Source of the DNA: Bacillota bacterium
GTDB taxonomy: Bacteria; Bacillota; Clostridia; Acetivibrionales; JANLFN01
NCBI GenBank assembly: GCA_023397675.1
Contig: JAEWTV010000010.1
Location: forward strand, 1 to 64,000
Direction: 5' to 3'
Length of the DNA stretch: 64,000 nt
The translations under genes were made by a program, and so were the position numbers. The notes beneath the pieces were generated by a model that saw only the letters and a list, made by a program, of their open reading frames with translations, did no database searches and was not told the DNA's origin. Of the stretch, positions 52,644-62,039 are shown piece after piece (position 1 is the first letter of the stretch; each line of letters starts with the position of its first letter).

Positions 52644-53846
52644 TTATTTTGATTTTGGTACAGCTGGATTATTGTTTGCAAAATTCTGTAAAATAACAAG
52701 ATTCTCATATTTACTACTGTTTTCAACTACAATACCATTTTTAGCAGCTTTCTCTGATATAAAGAATTCATCACCGGATGCTTGTCCGAATCTCAACATT
52801 ATAGGAGCTTCACAATCAAATTCTCCAAACTTACCATGGCCTTGTGTCAATACTGCGCAATAGCATGCTTGATCCTTAAGTGTAATCTTTGCACCAGGTG
52901 CAACTGTAACCTCTTTTGCAGCAACAAATTCATTTGCATAAGCAACCCATTTTTCAGTCAAGCCCTTTTGTGTAGCAGGTATTTCTTTCGGTTCACGGAA
53001 ATATTTTTCCTTGTAATGAACTTCGGTGCTCTGTTCCCAATCTATCTGGCTGAATATATAATCAATATCATCTTTCTTATCTTCAGGGCAGCAATCTGTC
53101 AGCATATTATGAGAATTAACCTCACCCATTGTTACATTTTCCATAATGGTATTAACATCGCTGTTCCACTGTGGCTCATATGTTACAACAGATCCTGGAG
53201 CATGGATAACTCCGGCAGGCGTATACCAGCCTGTACCAAGTTTTATGCGATATGCTCTTGATAATTCTGTAATACGTGTATCAAATTTATCGTAGTTCCT
53301 TATACAATCCTTCACATCTTCAGGATTGGTATCAGGATCGAATCCGAAATAAGTTAACGGAAATCTTCCCAAAGTATTATTATATTGGTGTGGAAAGTAA
53401 TAAGCTTCAGGCTTTCCGTGCATGCCTATCAAATTTGCCTTTTCCTCATCCAAATGCAGGTGGTGGAATAAAGGTGTGCTGTAATCGTAAAACTTACAGA
53501 ATGTAGGCCATGTGCCATACTTTTCTTTTAATTCTTTTCCTATTATTTCTTCGCCAAGTTCTTCTATAGCATCCCTAAATAGAAAGCCTTCATTAGTATT
53601 AGCATCTGCCAATACATAACTCATACCTTCATCTTCTCCAGTTTCAGGACCATTGAGGGCAACTGTAACAGAACCAAGCCAACGTTCACATATTGCTCCT
53701 CTGCTCATTCCAAATGAAAAATAATCATCAGGATGCAGACGAAGCCTATAACCTGGTTGTCCAAACGAACGAGGTACCCATGTCGGTTTCAACTGAAATA
53801 CACCCTTACCTTTTTCAAAACAATCTCTGATCTTTTTGTTTCCCAT
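52644..53846 (-). CDS. Cupin protein, class I mannose-6-phosphate-isomerase-like
   Basis: 400 residues. The sequence LFHHLHLDEEKANLIG has clustered His residues that can bind metal as in cupin isomerases, followed by LGTGWYTPAGVIHAPGS, which resembles the PMI turn (GxxxxxPAGxxHA), and a C-terminal beta-rich part (VTVAPGAKITLKDQACYCAVLTQGHGKFG). It likely interconverts an aldose and ketose or their phosphates. It lies 14 bases after the DUF4432 gene and is separated by a terminator from the rpiR operon. True substrate unknown. Confidence 0.65.
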   Translation of the reverse strand: MGNKKIRDCFEKGKGVFQLKPTWVPRSFGQPGYRLRLHPDDYFSFGMSRGAICERWLGSVTVALNGPETGEDEGMSYVLADANTNEGFLFRDAIEELGEEIIGKELKEKYGTWPTFCKFYDYSTPLFHHLHLDEEKANLIGMHGKPEAYYFPHQYNNTLGRFPLTYFGFDPDTNPEDVKDCIRNYDKFDTRITELSRAYRIKLGTGWYTPAGVIHAPGSVVTYEPQWNSDVNTIMENVTMGEVNSHNMLTDCCPEDKKDDIDYIFSQIDWEQSTEVHYKEKYFREPKEIPATQKGLTEKWVAYANEFVAAKEVTVAPGAKITLKDQACYCAVLTQGHGKFGEFDCEAPIMLRFGQASGDEFFISEKAAKNGIVVENSSKYENLVILQNFANNNPAVPKSK

Positions 53847-53860
53847 TGTACTGCCTCCTT

Positions 53861-54859
53861 TTATTTATCATCATTCCATTTATTATAGTCATCATAAAAA
53901 TCAATTTCTATTCTGAACACCTGCTCTTCACCGGGCTCAAGATACTTTAACTGACCGCTGTCCTTCAAAGCCTTCCGCCCTTCCAATTTACTATTACTTG
54001 GCTCCAATCCAAGTACATAATCTCTTTCGCCCATCATCTTCCACTCGGTAAGTACGTTAAGCATATCTGCATTAAATGAAATAGAAAGTCCTTTTCCTAT
54101 GTTCTTATTAAATATCATTGCACGCCCTTCATTACTTTTATAAAGATGGTAATAACATTGTTCTGCGAACCCTGCCTGAGGTGAGAGCATTCTGTTCCAT
54201 TCATGAATGCCCTCCTCCGCTCTTGCGTCTCTGGATATTACTTTTTGTGATGGTATGTATAGTTCTGCGTTTTCGTCCAGCAAAGGATATCCCATATTAA
54301 AATGATACAGGATCATAAAGGGGGTTCTGCTGGAATCGGCATTTTTTACTGTATCTTCTATTACAATTTTGTTGTGTATTGTGCTGCAAATAATTTTCCT
54401 TTTTAGCTCCATCTTGTACTTGAATATTGTACTGTCATTTACTGCTGCATTAATTACAATTTTTTCGTCATCTTGTTCATAATAAATATGTTCGGCAGGG
54501 ACATGCGATATATTACCATGAAGCGGAAATAATTCACCTTCATCTATAGAAGGTGTTCCTACTGTAGTAAAACCACAGGTTGTCAGGAATCCGCATGTAA
54601 AAGATTTTAAAAAACCAAAATCACTTTTGTCATAATATTGCGGGCTTACATAGCCGCATGGAGAAAAATAATTAAGATTAGCACCTTGAAATGTCAATCT
54701 GGATATATCTGAGCATCGATCGGCTGAAACAGTAAACTCCAATCCATTTCCGTTTCTTACTTGAAACAGCCTCATACCATCACCTTTACCGCCTATCAAA
54801 CGATGTTCTTCAACACCACTTATTTGTGAATGATGTCCGATGTAATTTTTTTTCATCAT
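53861..54859 (-). CDS. DUF4432 aldose-1-epimerase-like protein
   Basis: 332 residues, galactose-mutarotase-like beta-sandwich: LEFTVSADRCSDISRLTFQGANLNYFSP, GGxxTTCGFTTVG-like segment (FTCGFLTTCGFTTVGTP), FPLHGNISHVPAEH, and LYHFNMGYPLLDENA. These features define the DUF4432 group, thought to be sugar epimerases or mutarotases. GAGG precedes the ATG. With the cupin protein it forms a two-gene unit divergent from the aldolase, likely preparing the imported sugar. Confidence 0.75.
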   Translation of the reverse strand: MMKKNYIGHHSQISGVEEHRLIGGKGDGMRLFQVRNGNGLEFTVSADRCSDISRLTFQGANLNYFSPCGYVSPQYYDKSDFGFLKSFTCGFLTTCGFTTVGTPSIDEGELFPLHGNISHVPAEHIYYEQDDEKIVINAAVNDSTIFKYKMELKRKIICSTIHNKIVIEDTVKNADSSRTPFMILYHFNMGYPLLDENAELYIPSQKVISRDARAEEGIHEWNRMLSPQAGFAEQCYYHLYKSNEGRAMIFNKNIGKGLSISFNADMLNVLTEWKMMGERDYVLGLEPSNSKLEGRKALKDSGQLKYLEPGEEQVFRIEIDFYDDYNKWNDDK

Positions 54860-55146
54860 GTAAACACCTCATATCTTAAAATTTAATATGCATGTAGCCA
54901 TGAAATTAATTTTCATAAACACATTATATTATGTTAATATCGCTGCGTCAACATATACATTTTAATTTATTTATATATGTATTATTGTCATTTTTGTATA
55001 TTGTTTGGTATTTTTAGCAATTATACTATGCTATTCATAAATATTTTTTTTACGAAGGCTTGACACTATTTTTGAATTATTATACTATCATATTATGCTA
55101 CTGATGCACGAAAAAATATTTAACGAACTATTAGGAGGCTTTTAAA
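54860..55146. promoter_or_regulatory. Divergent promoter region between DUF4432 gene and aldolase
   Basis: A plus-strand promoter for the aldolase is clear: TTGACA (55060-55065), 17 bases, TACTAT (55083-55088). AGGAGG stands eight bases before the aldolase ATG. The rest is AT-rich. Confidence 0.7.
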
Positions 55147-56013
55147 ATGTTAATGAATTTGAAAGATTTGCTGTCCGTAGCAAATGAACAAAATTTCGCA
55201 GTGCCCGCATTTAACGTTGGTACAGGACAAATTCTAAAAGCAGTTATAGAATGCTGCGAAGAGAAAAAGGCACCAGTTATACTGGCAATACATCCTACAG
55301 AGCATGAGTTTCAGGGTGACAGCCAGATAGCAAGCTGTGTTGCAGCAGCAAACAAATCAAGAGTTCCAATGGCAATCCATCTTGATCACGGTTCTGATAT
55401 AAAACAAATCTACCGTGCAATTCGTACAGGATTTACATCAGTAATGATTGACGCATCACATGCATCTTTCGAAGAAAACATTGCAATAACTAAGAACATA
55501 GTTGAAATTGCTCATCCATTAGGAGTTTCAGTTGAAGCTGAACTCGGAACAATCGGTACTACCGGTACTGGTGGAGAAGGCGGAGCAAGCAAGATTATCT
55601 TCACTGATCCAAAGAAGGCTAAGGAATTTGTAGAAAGAACCGGCATCGATGCATTGGCAATTGCAATCGGTACAGCTCACGGTATTTATCCTAAGGGCTT
55701 CAAACCTGAATTAAAATTAGATCTCTTAAGCGAAATCAAATCCTTAGTAAGCATCCCATTGGTATTACACGGCGGTTCAAGCAACCCTGACGATGAAATA
55801 GCCGAATCAGTAAAGCGCGGAATCAATAAGATAAACATATCAAGTGACATCAAGGCCGCTTTCTATGCACAGACCCGTAAGACATTAAATGAGCAAAATG
55901 TATTTGAACCTTTTGCTGTATATCCTGAAAGCATCAAGGCAATGAAAGAAGTTATCAACTTCAAGATAGATTTGTTTAACGATGCTGATAAAATGAAATA
56001 TTACAGACTATAA
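55147..56013 (+). CDS. Class II ketose-bisphosphate aldolase (FbaA/GatY/KbaY family)
   Basis: 288 residues. Zinc aldolase markers: VPAFNVGTGQ, AIHLDHGSD (catalytic Asp and zinc His), VSVEAELGTIGTTGTGGEGG (zinc Glu), AIAIGTAHGIYPKG (zinc His), VLHGGSSNPDDEI (zinc His) and NKINISSDIK for phosphate. It cleaves a ketose-1,6-bisphosphate such as fructose- or tagatose-bisphosphate. Its codons are less AT-rich than its neighbours' and its promoter is strong, suggesting high expression. It faces away from the DUF4432/cupin pair and may be either glycolytic or pathway-specific. Confidence 0.88.
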   Translation: MLMNLKDLLSVANEQNFAVPAFNVGTGQILKAVIECCEEKKAPVILAIHPTEHEFQGDSQIASCVAAANKSRVPMAIHLDHGSDIKQIYRAIRTGFTSVMIDASHASFEENIAITKNIVEIAHPLGVSVEAELGTIGTTGTGGEGGASKIIFTDPKKAKEFVERTGIDALAIAIGTAHGIYPKGFKPELKLDLLSEIKSLVSIPLVLHGGSSNPDDEIAESVKRGINKINISSDIKAAFYAQTRKTLNEQNVFEPFAVYPESIKAMKEVINFKIDLFNDADKMKYYRL

Positions 56014-56053
56014 AAGGATTTATTTATTCCATATAACGCCCTTTACATTAGAT

Positions 56054-56094
56054 AAGCCGTCAGGTAATGTGATCCCTGTCGGCTCATTTTTTAT
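56054..56094 (+). terminator. Terminator of the aldolase gene
   Basis: Stem AGCCG-T-CAGG / CCTG-T-CGGCT with one T/T mismatch and a run of T. Confidence 0.8.
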
Positions 56095-56152
56095 TTTGTT
56101 AACATAATCGCTATCTATTCAAATTATACTGTATATATAAAAGTACTGCCCT

Positions 56153-56938
56153 TTAAGACAGTACTTTTTCCAATTTTAATTTATTATTATGCGCTACTAT
56201 AACAAACCTATGTACTTTGCTTTCAACAAAACCCTCTTTAACAATTTTATCATGCAATAAGCATAATTTTTCGAAGCAACCTTCAACAGAGAAACCCGGA
56301 AACTCCCACTCTATAACCCTGGCGAAAAAGGCTACCGCACCTATATCAAAGAATCGGAGGTATGGAAAGCATTCATTTTCATAAAGTATTTCAAAACCAT
56401 TAGCCTTGAATTGAGATATTTGACTTGTAAGGTCGTATCCCTCATACAAGGATTTAAAATCATTAATAAAAAATTCTGACAACTCCGCATTGTTTTTTCC
56501 GCCAACCTGCTGCGTTATAAACAAACCGCCGGGCTTCAATACACGTTTTAGTTCAGTTATTTCATAGCCTTCATGCCTGTTTAGAACAATATCGAATGTA
56601 TTATCCTCAAAAGGAAGAGTATTTACATCAAATATCTGCTTAACACAGATTCCCAAGGGCTTCAGCCGTTTCTTACAAAGCTTAACATTTGGTTCCCAGG
56701 CTTCAGTGACAGAAGTATTAAAATATGGGTGATCAAATGAGAGCAAAACCTCTCCGCCTCCCGTACCCATATCAAGGAGCTTATGTTCAGGTTTGAGATA
56801 CTTTTTTACCCAATCCTCATATCTCCATGGAAGCTCCTGTTCCTCCCATCTCCCATCCAAATGTGCAAAGTCCCAGCCTTTAAAGCCCTGTTGTTCTTCA
56901 GCAAGCCATTCTTTTTTTAACGTTTCATAATTTTTCAT
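56153..56938 (-). CDS. Class I SAM-dependent methyltransferase
   Basis: 261 residues from the ATG at 56938 (AGGGG upstream). Rossmann motifs: LLDMGTGGGEVLLSF (SAM Gly loop), VTEAWEPNVKLCKKRL, NTLPFEDNTFDIVLNRHEGYEITELKRVLKPGGLFITQQVGG. The middle resembles methyltransferases acting on small molecules or rRNA bases; the substrate is not evident. Its leader holds copy B of the repeat element. Confidence 0.85.
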   Translation of the reverse strand: MKNYETLKKEWLAEEQQGFKGWDFAHLDGRWEEQELPWRYEDWVKKYLKPEHKLLDMGTGGGEVLLSFDHPYFNTSVTEAWEPNVKLCKKRLKPLGICVKQIFDVNTLPFEDNTFDIVLNRHEGYEITELKRVLKPGGLFITQQVGGKNNAELSEFFINDFKSLYEGYDLTSQISQFKANGFEILYENECFPYLRFFDIGAVAFFARVIEWEFPGFSVEGCFEKLCLLHDKIVKEGFVESKVHRFVIVAHNNKLKLEKVLS

Positions 56939-57264
56939 ATAACTACCCCTTTTCAAATTATTATTTTATTTGAAAACGACGCAGCATATGGACAGTTTTA
57001 ATGCTTATCCCGGCACTGCACTGTCATTTCTGCTGCGCCGGGTAGCTACCTCGGTAAAATCCCATGTAAATTCTCCATAAGTTAACAGTTAACAATATTA
57101 TATCAATTAATTACCAATAAGAATATATTCAAATCAAGATTTATAAGAAAAACCATTTATAATTGTGAATTTTGTATTAATTAATGGCTGCAACTATTTA
57201 AACAGAGCTTTGCGGGGGCTATAATTAAGGAATTACAGCATTAATCGCAGAAGAGGTCACAGTT
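56939..57264. promoter_or_regulatory. Divergent region with repeat copy B and GC-rich hairpin
   Basis: 326 bases. The hairpin CCCGGC..TGCA / TGC..GCCGGG (57009-57042) and the leader-like repeat (57032-57120) lie on the side of the methyltransferase gene. The PAP2 gene has GAGG before its ATG; no clear promoter box was picked. Confidence 0.45.
57032..57120 (-). repeat. Leader-like repeat, copy B
   Basis: Matches 41300-41388. The minus-strand TATAAT box is at 57097-57102. The hairpin beside it is CCG-GGT-AGCT-ACC-CGG in this copy, preserving pairing with other bases than copy A. Confidence 0.55.
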
Positions 57265-57837
57265 ATGAATTATAGTATATTTCAGGCAATTAACAGCCTA
57301 GCTTTTCGCAGCAGCTTACTGGACAGAATAATGATTTTATTTTCAACCGTTGTTCCAACTTGTTTTATGATAGTTCTGGCCGCATTTTATTTTTACGGAA
57401 TATATAAGAAAGATATGAAATACCGCTGTATTGCCGTTAACACGGTTGCGGCGACTGCTATTAACCTAGTTTTAAGTTATGCAATAGGACTTGTCTTTTT
57501 TGTCCCCAGGCCTTTTGTGAATCATAAGGTAAATCTTCTATTACCGCATGTTGCAGATGCATCTTTTCCAAGCGACCACTCGATAGGTACAATGAGCATA
57601 GCATTGGGAATAAACAACGGGTTTAAGCTTTATGGAAGGATAATGATTGTATTATCCTGTTTTGTTGGTCTTTCAAGGATTTTTGTAGGTCACCATTATC
57701 CGCTTGATGTTTTAGGCGGTTTTGCAATCGCACTTTTGATGAACAAATTATACAGACTCTTATTGAGCAATAGAGTATGCAAGCTGTATACTTTTGCAGA
57801 AAAAAGGCTGTGCAAGCTTATTTCTTTTTCAAAGTAA
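57265..57837 (+). CDS. bcrC: PAP2-family undecaprenyl-diphosphatase-like membrane phosphatase
   Basis: 190 residues with about five membrane helices. The three phosphatase motifs are present: KVNLLLP region after RPF (basic motif reduced to FVPRPF), PSDHS (catalytic His) and SRIFVGHHYPLDVLGG (second His and Asp). It hydrolyses lipid pyrophosphates, most likely undecaprenyl diphosphate in cell-wall synthesis, giving some bacitracin resistance in relatives. Other PAP2 roles cannot be excluded. Confidence 0.85.
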   Translation: MNYSIFQAINSLAFRSSLLDRIMILFSTVVPTCFMIVLAAFYFYGIYKKDMKYRCIAVNTVAATAINLVLSYAIGLVFFVPRPFVNHKVNLLLPHVADASFPSDHSIGTMSIALGINNGFKLYGRIMIVLSCFVGLSRIFVGHHYPLDVLGGFAIALLMNKLYRLLLSNRVCKLYTFAEKRLCKLISFSK

Positions 57838-57875
57838 TTAATCCAGTCACTTGCTGTGGGAATCACAGGATACTG

Positions 57876-59012
57876 CTACTTAAGCAATAAATACGTGTAC
57901 CTTATTAGATTTTCCACCGTAGCCTGCAGATCCTGTCTGCAGGTTTTTCGGGCTATTTCAAATGGAACAGCCTTGCGGTTGATACTGAAAACAGCGGAAA
58001 TACCATGTTTATAGACTTCTTCCACAGAATCTCCAATGTCACCCACTACTGCTATTACAGGTACACCTTGCTTTGATGCCCTTTGCGCAATACCTACCGG
58101 GGTTTTCCCTTTTAGACTTTGTCCATCAATTTTTCCCTCACCTGTAATTACGAGGTCAGCATCCTTTAAAGCGCTATCAAAACGGACTGCCTCTAGCAGT
58201 GTACTAATCCCTGGTTTCATTTTTGCACTTAGAAATACATGTAGCGCAGCACCCAGTCCGCCTGCCGCACCGGCACCAGGGACCTTTTGAACATCAATAC
58301 CGAATTGTTCATTAATAATACCCGCATAATGTTGTAGACCTTCATCAAGCTGCGTTACCATTGCTTTATCAGCACCTTTTTGCGGTCCGAATACATAAGC
58401 CGCCCCATCAGGGCCATACAAGGGGTTTGCAACATCACAGGCAACAGTTATTTCACAATCCTTAATTCTCGGGTCTAAACCTGTGACATCTATGTATTCA
58501 ATGTTTTGCAACCCGCTTCCATTGATGGAAACCACACTGCCTTTTGCATCCAAGAAACGTGCTCCCAGTGCTGAAACGGCTCCAATCCCCCCGTCAACTG
58601 TTGCACTTCCGCCTATACCTATAATTATGCTTTTACAGCCCTTATCAAGGGCATTGAGTATAAGCTGGCCTGTCCCATAAGTGGTTGCTGCCAAAGGATT
58701 CTCTTTGCCTTCAATTAAGGGAAGTCCTGATGCAGCAGCCATTTCTATAACAGCAGTTCCATCTGTAAGAATTCCGTAAAAGGCTTCTATGTCCGTATTC
58801 AAAGGATCCTTAACAGTACAATAAACTCTTTCTCCTCCGGCAGCGGTAAGAAAGGCATCTACCGTCCCCTCACCCCCATCGGCAGCAGGAATTTTATGTA
58901 CTATAATTTGAGGATCAACATTTTTAACAGCCTTCTCTATTATATTGCATACTTCAATGGAACTCATTGTTCCCTTGAAGGAATCGGGCGAAACTATGAT
59001 TTTTCTAAGCAT
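57876..59012 (-). CDS. glxK: Glycerate kinase
   Basis: 378 residues. SPDSFKGTMSSIEVCNIIEKAV at the start, PAADGGEGTVDAFL, GLPLIEG, KSIIIGIGGSATVDGGIGAVSALGA and LVITGEGKIDGQSLKGKTPVGIAQRA are the hallmarks of the GlxK/GarK type. It phosphorylates glycerate with ATP to 2- or 3-phosphoglycerate. No other glyoxylate or glycerate gene is adjacent. It ends 38 bases from the convergent PAP2 gene. Confidence 0.94.
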   Translation of the reverse strand: MLRKIIVSPDSFKGTMSSIEVCNIIEKAVKNVDPQIIVHKIPAADGGEGTVDAFLTAAGGERVYCTVKDPLNTDIEAFYGILTDGTAVIEMAAASGLPLIEGKENPLAATTYGTGQLILNALDKGCKSIIIGIGGSATVDGGIGAVSALGARFLDAKGSVVSINGSGLQNIEYIDVTGLDPRIKDCEITVACDVANPLYGPDGAAYVFGPQKGADKAMVTQLDEGLQHYAGIINEQFGIDVQKVPGAGAAGGLGAALHVFLSAKMKPGISTLLEAVRFDSALKDADLVITGEGKIDGQSLKGKTPVGIAQRASKQGVPVIAVVGDIGDSVEEVYKHGISAVFSINRKAVPFEIARKTCRQDLQATVENLIRYTYLLLK

Positions 59013-59030
59013 TAATCCTCCATTTTTCGA

Positions 59031-59483
59031 TTACGGCCTTGTCGTCATTATTGTAGAACGCGGGTAAAAGCCCATCTTTTTATAAAACTCCACAGCATCA
59101 TTCCCATATACTACAGTAAGTTCAATATCCTTAATTCCATTTTGTTCGAACCATTCTATGGCGCTCTTTATCAACCTTGCACCCAAACCGTGTTTCCGGC
59201 ACTGTTGTTCAACAAACAGCACATTTATATGTCCGTTTTCTTTTTCCTTATAGGATATGCAGAAACCTACCACCAATTGCTTTTCATCAGTTAAGACTTC
59301 AATCCTGTATTCCCCTTTTTTCTCTTTTTCTTTATACTCTTTTACACGTTCTTCAAAGGACTGTTTGGGATAAGAGCCGGAGAAATACACTGATTTCTCG
59401 TTATGATGCTTGTGAAGCTTTTCCAGCGGTTCTCTTAAGATTTCCATATCGTCAAGTGTAATTAATTTCGATGTAATCTCCAT
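59031..59483 (-). CDS. GNAT-family N-acetyltransferase
   Basis: 150 residues. GNAT fold: VVGFCISYKEKENGHINVLFVEQQCRKHGLGARLIKSAIEWFEQNG (acetyl-CoA pyrophosphate loop QQCRKHGLG) and FYKKMGFYPRSTIM. Transfers an acetyl group from acetyl-CoA to an amine; substrate unknown. Encoded 18 bases upstream of glycerate kinase on the same strand. Confidence 0.88.
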   Translation of the reverse strand: MEITSKLITLDDMEILREPLEKLHKHHNEKSVYFSGSYPKQSFEERVKEYKEKEKKGEYRIEVLTDEKQLVVGFCISYKEKENGHINVLFVEQQCRKHGLGARLIKSAIEWFEQNGIKDIELTVVYGNDAVEFYKKMGFYPRSTIMTTRP

Positions 59484-59636
59484 ATGTAAGTCCCCCTATT
59501 TTGTGCAGGTTTCTTTATAAAACTAACTACTTTACAGACCATGATGATGATTATATGATATTCTTACCAGAACCGGATTGTCAATTTACAATTAGTGAGT
59601 TCACTAAAAGCGGAAAGCAAAGAGGGAACTATAAAT

Positions 59637-59996
59637 ATGAGTTTGGTACAATTAAAAATTAAAAAAGACAATAATACAGTGAAATACATACCTCTGATAA
59701 GGAAATTTGACTCAACCATTCCAATGGGTCAAATTAAAAGCAATATAGAAAACAGCTCATATGTGGTCAGCTTTGATTTGGAATATTATGATGTTCTGGA
59801 AGATTTACAGGGAATTGACCGAAAATCAGTGTTTCGTAACCTTATATCTGAATTAATAGCCACAGGAGCACAGCTCGGAATATATGTTAATGACGAATTA
59901 TGGACTTTGGAACACCTGGATAATTGGTTAAACACATTGGAGGAAATTCGCAAGCAAACCGAACGGGATATGGATTTGGAAGCAGGAGAAGATTAA
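59637..59996 (+). CDS. Small uncharacterised soluble protein
   Basis: 119 residues from the ATG at 59637, with AGAGGG upstream; an in-frame GTG at 59595 has no ribosome site. No signal peptide or membrane helix. A beta-rich N-terminal half (VQLKIKKDNNTVKYIPLIRKFD) is followed by a helical C-terminal half (LIATGAQLGIYVNDELWTLEHLDNWLNTLEEIRKQTERD). No known family recognised. It stands alone between GNAT and the PP2C cluster, convergent with the latter. Confidence 0.6.
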   Translation: MSLVQLKIKKDNNTVKYIPLIRKFDSTIPMGQIKSNIENSSYVVSFDLEYYDVLEDLQGIDRKSVFRNLISELIATGAQLGIYVNDELWTLEHLDNWLNTLEEIRKQTERDMDLEAGED

Positions 59997-60049
59997 GGTT
60001 TTGTTTTGCATTATGATTAAATGTTAATCTTTCATTCTATAAAAAACAA

Positions 60050-60778
60050 TTAATCTATGCATACCGTTAATGTTGTATAGTTATCATTATTTCCTGTAAC
60101 CCTTAAAAGTAGCCTATTTATCATATACGAAGCCCATTGTTCTGGTGAATCAGATTTAATCAAGTCTGCTTCCATCTCAACTTCATAAACATATTCCCAA
60201 AACCCGTCGGAGCATAGAATAAAAGCATCACCAGGTTCAATGGTAATTGGCTCATAAAGTTTATTGATATTTAAGTTTTTATCACTACCCAGTACTTTTA
60301 AAAGCTTATTTCTATCATCATGAAACCTAACCTGTTCAGGAAGGATAGAGCCCATTTTTACTGCAACTTGGGAGACTGAATGATCTTTCGTTTGAGTATA
60401 TAGACATCCATTTTTAAAGTAATACATTCTTGAGTCTCCGACATTGAAATATCTAAAGATGTTACCATCAATAAAAGCAGCAACAACTGTTGATCTCATA
60501 TCCTTTAAATTTGAATCCTTATTTTGTACTTTAATTATATAATCATTGACGTCATCCATTATTTTTTTTATATTTTTCTCGTTGAACTCAACATATTTAT
60601 AAATCTCGGGAATTATATATTCAACAGCCAGCTTAGAGGCTACATCACCACATTTATGCCCTCCAAGCCCATCTGCAAGAACAAATACTGCTTTGTCGCC
60701 TTTTATTTCATAAGAACAGAAGTCTTCGTTATTTTCACGCCCGCCCTTGTTTGTGTAGGAATATGTACTAATATTCAT
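60050..60778 (-). CDS. PP2C-family protein serine/threonine phosphatase
   Basis: 242 residues from the ATG at 60778. Metal-binding motifs: GGRENNEDFC, ADGLGGHKCGDVAS, GDSRMYYFKNG, TKDHSVSQ, LCSDGFWEYV and a terminal NDNYTTL. A soluble metal-dependent phosphatase that removes phosphate from Ser or Thr of proteins, likely those read by the FHA domains encoded next to it. It follows the protease-FHA gene by five bases. Confidence 0.93.
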   Translation of the reverse strand: MNISTYSYTNKGGRENNEDFCSYEIKGDKAVFVLADGLGGHKCGDVASKLAVEYIIPEIYKYVEFNEKNIKKIMDDVNDYIIKVQNKDSNLKDMRSTVVAAFIDGNIFRYFNVGDSRMYYFKNGCLYTQTKDHSVSQVAVKMGSILPEQVRFHDDRNKLLKVLGSDKNLNINKLYEPITIEPGDAFILCSDGFWEYVYEVEMEADLIKSDSPEQWASYMINRLLLRVTGNNDNYTTLTVCID

Positions 60779-60783
60779 CTGCC

Positions 60784-62022
60784 TCACCTAATCTCAAATT
60801 TATTATCCTCACCCCCCAAATAAAACTTGTCAGCATGGTTTATCTTCACCGGGGTATTTGGAGTAAGTTTTGTTCCATTTGATAGAAAAGTTCCATAGGT
60901 TGAATTCAAATCTTTAAGAAATACACCACCATTATGAGTAAAAACTTCACAGTGAACTCCGCTGACACCAGGAGTATCAAGTGGGAATGCTGCAATACAT
61001 TTACCCGGATCTCTTCCTATTATTATTTCCTTATTTATATCAAATCTCTTGTTTAACATTGGACCAGCTATACCTACAATTTCATATGTATCATTTTTCG
61101 GATTGGGAATTTGAGAATGACTGATCGGCGACACCGAAGGTGCTTCAGAATACTGGCCACCTGCAGCAACAGTTTTTTTCCTTTTCAATAGAGTCCTTAC
61201 AAATGCAAGTAACACAATCACAACTGCAACCCCTATACCTATATATAGTAGCACATGCTGTGTCATTTCTCCCGTAACGGTATAAGGTATTGTATCCCTG
61301 TCAATATTCTTGATCAACTCATCAATTGCAACAGCATAGTTTGATTTAACATCAGCCCTTCTATTTCCACCTGCTTGATAAAGTATGTAGAATGTACTTA
61401 TACCTACAACCTCACCATTTGAATTTACAACAGGTCCCCCCGAATTACCCTCGCTTATCTGCAAATCTAAAAGATAACAATTTGTTTCAGCGATTCTAGC
61501 CTGCTTGGATATTCCGCCCCTTGTTATACTTATATCCGACTCATCAAATTTATTTAAGTCTGACAACATTGATGCTGCTGGGTAACCCAATGCATGAAAG
61601 GTATCATTCATATTGATTTTCTTTATTGGGCATAGTATCATTGCCTTTCTCTCAGTAGTAGGCTCAGGAAGTTTTAAAACAGCTAAGTCCTTCTGACGAT
61701 TCTTCCAGTAGACTTCTGCATTCATGAATTTATTGGCAGCATATGAAAAGTAAACTCTTACCGAAGCTTGATTTTGATTATTTTCTTTATCTTTGGATTC
61801 TACTACATGGCTGTTTGTAACAATATATTGTATTGGCTTACCAGGCTCTCCGATAGCAAAACCGGAACCCCAACTGATTATTTGTCCATGGCTGTCACTT
61901 ATCGCTACAAGTACAACACTATCTCTGGCTTCCGTTGGAGTAGCCGCAAATGCTGTAATATAAGAGAGTGCTAAAATAATCATAGCAATCAATAATGATA
62001 AAGATACTTTAATTTTATACAT
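60784..62022 (-). CDS. Membrane trypsin-like protease fused to cytoplasmic FHA domain
   Basis: 412 residues. Signal peptide (about 1-27), then a trypsin-like domain outside the cell with triad TNSHVV (His), KDLAVLKL (Asp) and SEGNSGGPVV (Ser). A membrane helix (about 256-278) and basic stop-transfer KRKK follow, a linker, then an FHA domain (about 325-412: GRDPGKC, GVSGVHCEVF, LKDLNSTYGTFLSNG). The topology links extracytoplasmic proteolysis to intracellular phospho-threonine binding. Member of a four- to five-gene PP2C/FHA operon. Confidence 0.92.
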   Translation of the reverse strand: MYKIKVSLSLLIAMIILALSYITAFAATPTEARDSVVLVAISDSHGQIISWGSGFAIGEPGKPIQYIVTNSHVVESKDKENNQNQASVRVYFSYAANKFMNAEVYWKNRQKDLAVLKLPEPTTERKAMILCPIKKINMNDTFHALGYPAASMLSDLNKFDESDISITRGGISKQARIAETNCYLLDLQISEGNSGGPVVNSNGEVVGISTFYILYQAGGNRRADVKSNYAVAIDELIKNIDRDTIPYTVTGEMTQHVLLYIGIGVAVVIVLLAFVRTLLKRKKTVAAGGQYSEAPSVSPISHSQIPNPKNDTYEIVGIAGPMLNKRFDINKEIIIGRDPGKCIAAFPLDTPGVSGVHCEVFTHNGGVFLKDLNSTYGTFLSNGTKLTPNTPVKINHADKFYLGGEDNKFEIR

Positions 62023-62039
62023 TTTAATCTTCCCCTTTT

